Assembly: GCA_035460165.1 (NCBI GenBank)
Contig: DATHWW010000018.1
Span: forward strand, 36,044-100,043
Source of the DNA: MM2 sp035460165
GTDB taxonomy: Bacteria; Pseudomonadota; Gammaproteobacteria; Burkholderiales; Methylophilaceae
Reading direction: 5' to 3'
Length of the DNA stretch: 64,000 nt
Below the pieces are notes generated by a model. That model did no database searches and had not been told where the DNA came from. It was given only the letters and a program-made list of their open reading frames with translations. The number at the start of each line of letters is the position of its first letter. The stretch's first letter is position 1. Position numbers and translations under genes: made by a program. Below, one piece after another: positions 60,197 through 64,000 of this stretch.

Positions 60197-61219
60197 GTGA
60201 AGTACGATCAGGACCGCAATGCCAGTGCAGAGCTATTCCGGTTGGTCTTGCAGCAGATGAGCTCGCATCCGGCCGCGTTTACGCCGTGCTGCTATGCCGT
60301 CTGGTATGAATACCTGGCGGGCATTAATCTTCGACTAAAACTGGCGATGGACGGAATGGTTGCGAAATCGTTGCCATTCGACGATGCGGCGATCGAGCGC
60401 CTGTTCGAAGAGTATGTTTCCGAATTGCGCGGCGATGCGCAGCGCCTGATCGGCGAAAACGCGCAGCGCATCCTGGACGACATCTTGCGCCATACTGAAG
60501 AGGCCGATCACCGTGCGCACGAATACGGCGAAAACCTGGAGCAGTCGGCCCAGTTGCTCGATACCTCCGGCGTCGAAGCATTACGCAGCGTGGTGACCAA
60601 TTTGCAGACGGATACGCAAAAAATGCGTGCGGCGGTTGTGGATCTACAGGGCAATCTGGCGCATAGCCGCCAGGAAATCGAAACCTTGAAGCGGGAGCTG
60701 GAGCATGCGCGCATCGAGGCGCTGACCGACCCCTTGACCGGTGCGCTCAACCGGCGCGGTTTTGAGATGCAGTTCTCACGCTTTTTGGCCGAGTCTGAGG
60801 CTGCAGGTACCGAAATCTCGCTGATCATGCTCGACATCGATCACTTCAAGAAAATCAACGATACGCACGGTCACCTGTTCGGCGACAAGGTGATTCGCGG
60901 CGTCGCCGAAGTGCTCAAGGCCAACGTCAAGGGCAAAGACGCCATCGCCCGTCTGGGCGGGGAGGAGTTCGGCGTGCTGCTGCCTGAAACATCGCTTTCC
61001 GGCGCGCAAATGCTGGCAGATAAAATCCGCCAAATGGTGGAAAAGGGTCGCATACGCCGGCAGGACGGCAAGGACGCAGTTGGCGGCATTACTATCTCGC
61101 TAGGCGTCGCCGAACTCAATCGCAACGAAGATACATCGGCCTTCCTCAATCGTGCGGACAAGGCACTCTATTTTTCCAAGGAAAACGGCCGTAATCGCGT
61201 CAGCATCGCGCCGCAGTAG
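60197..61219 (+). CDS. diguanylate cyclase (GGEEF) with helical N-terminal domain
   Basis: Makes c-di-GMP from two GTP. A GTG start at 60197 is chosen because GGGGAG lies seven bases upstream; the in-frame ATG at 60173 has no ribosome site. The 340-residue protein has a helical N-domain (about 1-115), a coiled coil (about 115-178) and a full GGDEF domain: DIDHFKKIND (metal Asp213), ARLGGEEFGVLLP (GGEEF 254-258), and SLGVAEL. The inhibitory-site position reads KGKD rather than RxxD, so product feedback may be weak. No transmembrane segment. Confidence 0.92.
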   Translation: MKYDQDRNASAELFRLVLQQMSSHPAAFTPCCYAVWYEYLAGINLRLKLAMDGMVAKSLPFDDAAIERLFEEYVSELRGDAQRLIGENAQRILDDILRHTEEADHRAHEYGENLEQSAQLLDTSGVEALRSVVTNLQTDTQKMRAAVVDLQGNLAHSRQEIETLKRELEHARIEALTDPLTGALNRRGFEMQFSRFLAESEAAGTEISLIMLDIDHFKKINDTHGHLFGDKVIRGVAEVLKANVKGKDAIARLGGEEFGVLLPETSLSGAQMLADKIRQMVEKGRIRRQDGKDAVGGITISLGVAELNRNEDTSAFLNRADKALYFSKENGRNRVSIAPQ

Positions 61220-61255
61220 GTATACTGGAGTTTTGCTCCACTGCAAACTTCTGAA

Positions 61256-63055
61256 ATGTTCGACCCCAAAGCCTTCCTGAAAGGTCTTTCCAGCCTTCCC
61301 GGCGTTTACCGCATGCTCAATGCGGCCGGCGAAGTGATTTATGTCGGCAAGGCGCGCGACCTGAAAAAACGCGTGTCTTCGTATTTCCAGAAAAACCTGT
61401 CCAGCCCGCGCACCCGCATGATGGTGTCGCAAATCATGAATATCGAAACCACGGTGACGCGCTCGGAAGCCGAGGCACTGCTGCTGGAAAACAACCTCAT
61501 CAAGAGCTTGATGCCGCGGTACAACGTGCTGTTCCGCGATGATAAATCCTATCCCTACATCATGATCTCGGGCGACGAATATCCGCGCCTGGCGTTCCAT
61601 CGCGGCAGCCAGCAGAAGCCGCACCGTTATTTTGGACCGTTTCCGAACGCGCTGGCGGTGCGCGATAGCATCCAGTTATTGCAGAAAGTCTTCCGCCTGC
61701 GTACCTGCGAGAACTCGGTGTTCAGCAACCGTTCGCGGCCGTGCCTGCAATATCAGATAGCACGCTGCACCGCGCCCTGCGTGAATTACATTTCCCCCGA
61801 GGACTACAAGCGCGATGTGAGTCACGCGGAGCTGTTCCTCGAAGGACGTGAACAGCAGGTAATGGAAGAGCTGTCGGGCAAGATGATGGAGGCGGCGGAA
61901 CGCCAGGATTACGAATTGGCCGCTGTGTTTCGCGACCGTATCCAAAGCCTGCGACAAGTGCAGGCGCGGCAGTTCGTCTCCGATTTCCGCAGCGGCGATG
62001 CCGATGTGGTGGTGTGCGTTTCCGAGTCCGGCGCCATGTGCGTCAACCTGGTGATGATCCGCGGCGGACGCCATGTCGGCGACCGCAGCTTTTTCCCGCA
62101 GCATATCGAGGAGTGCGACGAAAAGACCGTGCTGCAAGCTTTCCTCGAACAGCATTACTTGCAGCAGCCGGTGCCGCCGCTCATTATTACCGGTGTAGCG
62201 CTGGAAGATGAAGCCTTGTTGGAAATGCTGAGCGAACGTGCCGGGCGCAAGGTGCAGATCAGCGCATATGCCGGCGGCGACCGCCGGGTGTGGCTGAAGA
62301 TGGCGCAAACCAATGCGGAAATCGCGCTCAAGCAGCATCTTGCGCAAAAGACCACGCAGGAAGGTCGCCTGCTCGCCTTGCGCGAGGCCCTGGATTTGCC
62401 GGAATCGGCGGAGCGCATCGAGTGCTTCGACATCAGCCACACCATGGGCGAAGCCACGGTGGCCTCCTGCGTGGTGTTCGACAAGGGCAACATGCAGAAT
62501 TCCGAATATCGCCGCTACAATATTACCGACATCACCCCGGGCGACGACTACGCTGCGATGCGCTCCGTGCTGACGCGGCGTTACACCAAGATCGCCGCGG
62601 GCGAGGGCAAACTGCCCGACCTTATTTTCATCGATGGCGGAAAAGGCCAGTTGGGTGTCGCGGTCGAAGTGATGCATGAAGTAGGATTGCCGGATATGAT
62701 GCTGGTCGGCATCGCCAAAGGCGAGGAGCGCAAGCCGGGCCTGGAACAACTGATTTTCCCGGACAGGGAAGAGCCGCTACGGCTGCAAAAAGATAACCCC
62801 GGCCTGCATTTGCTGCAGCAGATTCGCGACGAAGCGCATCGCTTCGCCATCACCGGGCATCGCGGTCGACGCGGCAAGGCGCGCACCAAATCATCGCTGG
62901 AAGAAATCGCCGGCGTCGGCGCCAAACGGCGGCAGAAGCTGCTGACCCGTTTCGGCGGGTTGGCCGGCGTACTCAAGGCCAGCGTCGACGAACTGGCGCA
63001 GGTGGAAGGCGTCAGCCCGGCATTGGCGGAAAAAATCTATCAGGAATTACATTGA
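61256..63055 (+). CDS. uvrC: excinuclease ABC subunit C
   Basis: Makes both incisions in nucleotide-excision repair with UvrAB. The 599 residues contain the GIY-YIG nuclease (LPGVYRMLNAAGEVIYVGKA, residues 13-32), a UVR/UvrB-binding motif around 195-230 (MMEAAERQDYELAAVFRDRI), the RNase-H-like second nuclease (ECFDISHTMGE, FIDGGKGQL), and tandem helix-hairpin-helix motifs at the C-terminus (IAGVGAKRRQKLLTRFGG, VEGVSPALAEKIYQ). It overlaps pgsA by four bases if the TTG start of pgsA is used. Confidence 0.97.
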   Translation: MFDPKAFLKGLSSLPGVYRMLNAAGEVIYVGKARDLKKRVSSYFQKNLSSPRTRMMVSQIMNIETTVTRSEAEALLLENNLIKSLMPRYNVLFRDDKSYPYIMISGDEYPRLAFHRGSQQKPHRYFGPFPNALAVRDSIQLLQKVFRLRTCENSVFSNRSRPCLQYQIARCTAPCVNYISPEDYKRDVSHAELFLEGREQQVMEELSGKMMEAAERQDYELAAVFRDRIQSLRQVQARQFVSDFRSGDADVVVCVSESGAMCVNLVMIRGGRHVGDRSFFPQHIEECDEKTVLQAFLEQHYLQQPVPPLIITGVALEDEALLEMLSERAGRKVQISAYAGGDRRVWLKMAQTNAEIALKQHLAQKTTQEGRLLALREALDLPESAERIECFDISHTMGEATVASCVVFDKGNMQNSEYRRYNITDITPGDDYAAMRSVLTRRYTKIAAGEGKLPDLIFIDGGKGQLGVAVEVMHEVGLPDMMLVGIAKGEERKPGLEQLIFPDREEPLRLQKDNPGLHLLQQIRDEAHRFAITGHRGRRGKARTKSSLEEIAGVGAKRRQKLLTRFGGLAGVLKASVDELAQVEGVSPALAEKIYQELH

Positions 63056-63627
63056 CGATCATGGATTGGAATATACCGAACATACTGACCTGGCTGCGTA
63101 TCCTGATGATTCCGCTGTTCGTCGGCGTGTTCTATTGCCCCGAAAGCGATCTACCCGAGCACACGCGCAACTTGTACGCCACGCTGATCTTTGCACTGGC
63201 CGCCGCGACCGACTGGCTGGACGGCTACCTGGCGCGCGCCTTGAATCAGACTTCCTCTTTTGGCGCCTTCCTTGATCCGGTTGCGGATAAGCTCATGGTG
63301 GCGGCAGCCCTTATCGTGCTGGTCGAGTTCGGCCGGGTAGGAGCCGTGGTAGCGCTCATCATCATCGGCCGCGAAATTGCGATCAGCGCATTGCGCGAAT
63401 GGATGGCCGGTTTGGGCAAGCGTCAAAGCGTCGCCGTGGCATTCTTAGGCAAGATCAAGACGGCTGCGCAGATGGTGGCGATACTTTTTCTGCTCTATTA
63501 CCAGCCCGTCGGCCCGGTTGACGTCAAAAGCATAGGCAGCCTCCTGATGTATGCCGCGGCATTTTTGACATTGCTCTCAATGGCTTACTATTTGAAGGCC
63601 GCCTGGCCCCAAATCCGTGAGAAATAA
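63052..63627 (+). CDS. pgsA: CDP-diacylglycerol--glycerol-3-phosphate 3-phosphatidyltransferase
   Basis: Inner-membrane enzyme making phosphatidylglycerophosphate, the committed step to phosphatidylglycerol. The 191 residues have about five hydrophobic segments. The CDP-alcohol phosphotransferase signature spans residues 54-80 (DWLDGYLAR ... FGAFLDPVADK). The start could be TTG 63052, with AGGA six bases upstream and a TTGA overlap with the uvrC stop, or ATG 63061 three codons later. The uvrC-pgsA-tRNA order is common in betaproteobacteria. Confidence 0.95.
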   Translation: MTIMDWNIPNILTWLRILMIPLFVGVFYCPESDLPEHTRNLYATLIFALAAATDWLDGYLARALNQTSSFGAFLDPVADKLMVAAALIVLVEFGRVGAVVALIIIGREIAISALREWMAGLGKRQSVAVAFLGKIKTAAQMVAILFLLYYQPVGPVDVKSIGSLLMYAAAFLTLLSMAYYLKAAWPQIREK

Positions 63628-63642
63628 AGCGCTCCGCGGCTG

Positions 63643-63670
63643 TTGACACAAGGCCGAAAATCCTTAAAAT
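63643..63670 (+). promoter_or_regulatory. tRNA-Gly promoter
   Basis: TTGACA (63643-63648) is a perfect -35; TAAAAT (63665-63670) is a near-consensus -10 with a 16-base spacer. The tRNA begins 16 bases after the -10. Confidence 0.8.
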
Positions 63671-63685
63671 GGCGCCTTCTTCGAC

Positions 63686-63761
63686 GCGGGAATAGCTCAG
63701 TTGGTAGAGCGCAACCTTGCCAAGGTTGAGGTCGCGAGTTCGAGACTCGTTTCCCGCTCCA
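63686..63761 (+). tRNA. tRNA-Gly (anticodon GCC)
   Basis: A 76-base tRNA. The acceptor arms GCGGGAA (63686-63692) and TTCCCGC (63751-63757) pair, followed by TCCA with encoded CCA. The anticodon loop TTGCCAA (63717-63723) is closed by CAACC/GGTTG, with GCC at 63719-63721. The D loop (AGCTCAGTTGGTAGAGC) and T loop (GTTCGAGAC) are regular. Confidence 0.97.
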
Positions 63762-63767
63762 GATTAA

Positions 63768-63801
63768 AAAACGGGGAAGGCTATCATGCTTTCCCCGTTT
63801 T
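63768..63801 (+). terminator. terminator-like hairpin between tRNA-Gly and tRNA-Cys
   Basis: AAAACGGGGAA (63768-63778) pairs with TTCCCCGTTTT (63791-63801) around a 12-base loop. The T-run is within the stem end. It would separate tRNA-Gly from the two tRNAs that follow, or modulate read-through. Confidence 0.65.
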
Positions 63802-63868
63802 AGTTTAAAGAGGCAAGATGGTGACGCATCGGCCTGGGAAGAAGGCCGGCGCGGAATTCAAGTTTAAT

Positions 63869-63942
63869 GGCGCGTTAGCAAAGCGGTTATGCAGAGGATT
63901 GCAAATCCTTCCAGGGCGGTTCGACTCCGCCACGCGCCTCCA
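63869..63942 (+). tRNA. tRNA-Cys (anticodon GCA)
   Basis: A 74-base tRNA with acceptor GGCGCGT (63869-63875) pairing with ACGCGCC (63932-63938), then TCCA with encoded CCA. The anticodon loop TTGCAAA gives GCA. The T arm GGGCGGTTCGACTCCGCC is regular. Confidence 0.96.
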
Positions 63943-63952
63943 AGTTTATTTC

Positions 63953-64000
63953 GCCCGGGTGGTGAAACTGGTAGACACAAGGGACTTAAAATCCCTCGGC
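63953..64000 (+). tRNA. tRNA-Leu (anticodon TAA), 5' part
   Basis: The acceptor 5' strand GCCCGGG (63953-63959), a leucine-type long D arm (GTGAAACTGGTAGACAC) and the anticodon arm AGGGA-CTTAAAA-TCCCT with TAA are present. The variable arm begins (CGGC) as the window ends. Ten bases separate it from tRNA-Cys, so the two are probably co-transcribed. Confidence 0.93.

Overview
The window looks like a piece of a betaproteobacterial chromosome, probably a Nitrosomonadales/Gallionellaceae-like organism. This is inferred from the E. coli-type PurB and AcnB, the surE-pcm-nlpD and aas/lplT gene sets, the uvrC-pgsA-tRNA(Gly)-tRNA(Cys)-tRNA(Leu) block, and a moderately GC-rich, densely packed layout. 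No phage, insertion sequence, CRISPR array or rRNA gene was seen. Genus was not determined.

Layout. 1-5411 (minus): a lipid-remodelling operon, arsR-type regulator, aas, a lipase-like hydrolase, a Tat-exported amidohydrolase, a membrane-anchored hydrolase and the start of lplT, mostly joined by 1-8 base overlaps. 5463-8328 (minus): moxR, nnr (NAD(P)HX repair) and a PsiE-like membrane protein. 8444-13926: a LysR regulator divergent from a redox/electrophile-handling group (DODA-type dioxygenase, pirin, YceI, Old Yellow Enzyme, nitroreductase, thioredoxin). 13979-16794 (minus): small membrane protein, nlpD, pcm, surE.

17093-38623 (minus) is the centrepiece: about 21.5 kb of closely spaced signalling genes. 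In transcription order they are cheW, cheR-TPR, cheW, a TonB-dependent receptor, yfiR, four methyl-accepting proteins with four different input modules, cheA-REC, cheB, a multi-receiver hybrid histidine kinase, a DivK-like receiver, a GAF-PAS-GGDEF-EAL-REC protein, and a final receiver. The core (CheW, CheR-TPR, CheW, CheA-REC, CheB, c-di-GMP enzyme) matches the Wsp-type 'alternative cellular function' chemosensory systems. Here it is expanded with an outer-membrane receptor and a YfiR/CHASE8 pair whose output is a methyl-accepting protein rather than a diguanylate cyclase. The likely output is c-di-GMP turnover, not flagellar control. A string of four adjacent hairpins lies in the leader of this operon.

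38995-46566: DUF2069 protein, HugZ-like haem protein, WrbA, two exported proteins, PurB, a small EF-hand protein and AcnB. 46643-49576 (minus): a 977-residue RTX/VCBS-type secreted protein with two near-identical 333-bp internal repeats. 49843-56910 (plus): a membrane protein, truC, rlmJ, a glycosyltransferase plus glycogen-debranching-type enzyme pair, an M18 aminopeptidase and a small membrane protein. 56953-59746 (minus): an unpartnered molybdopterin oxidoreductase and sodC. 59972-64000 (plus): a 4-oxalocrotonate tautomerase-like protein, a diguanylate cyclase, uvrC, pgsA and three tRNA genes, the last cut by the window edge.
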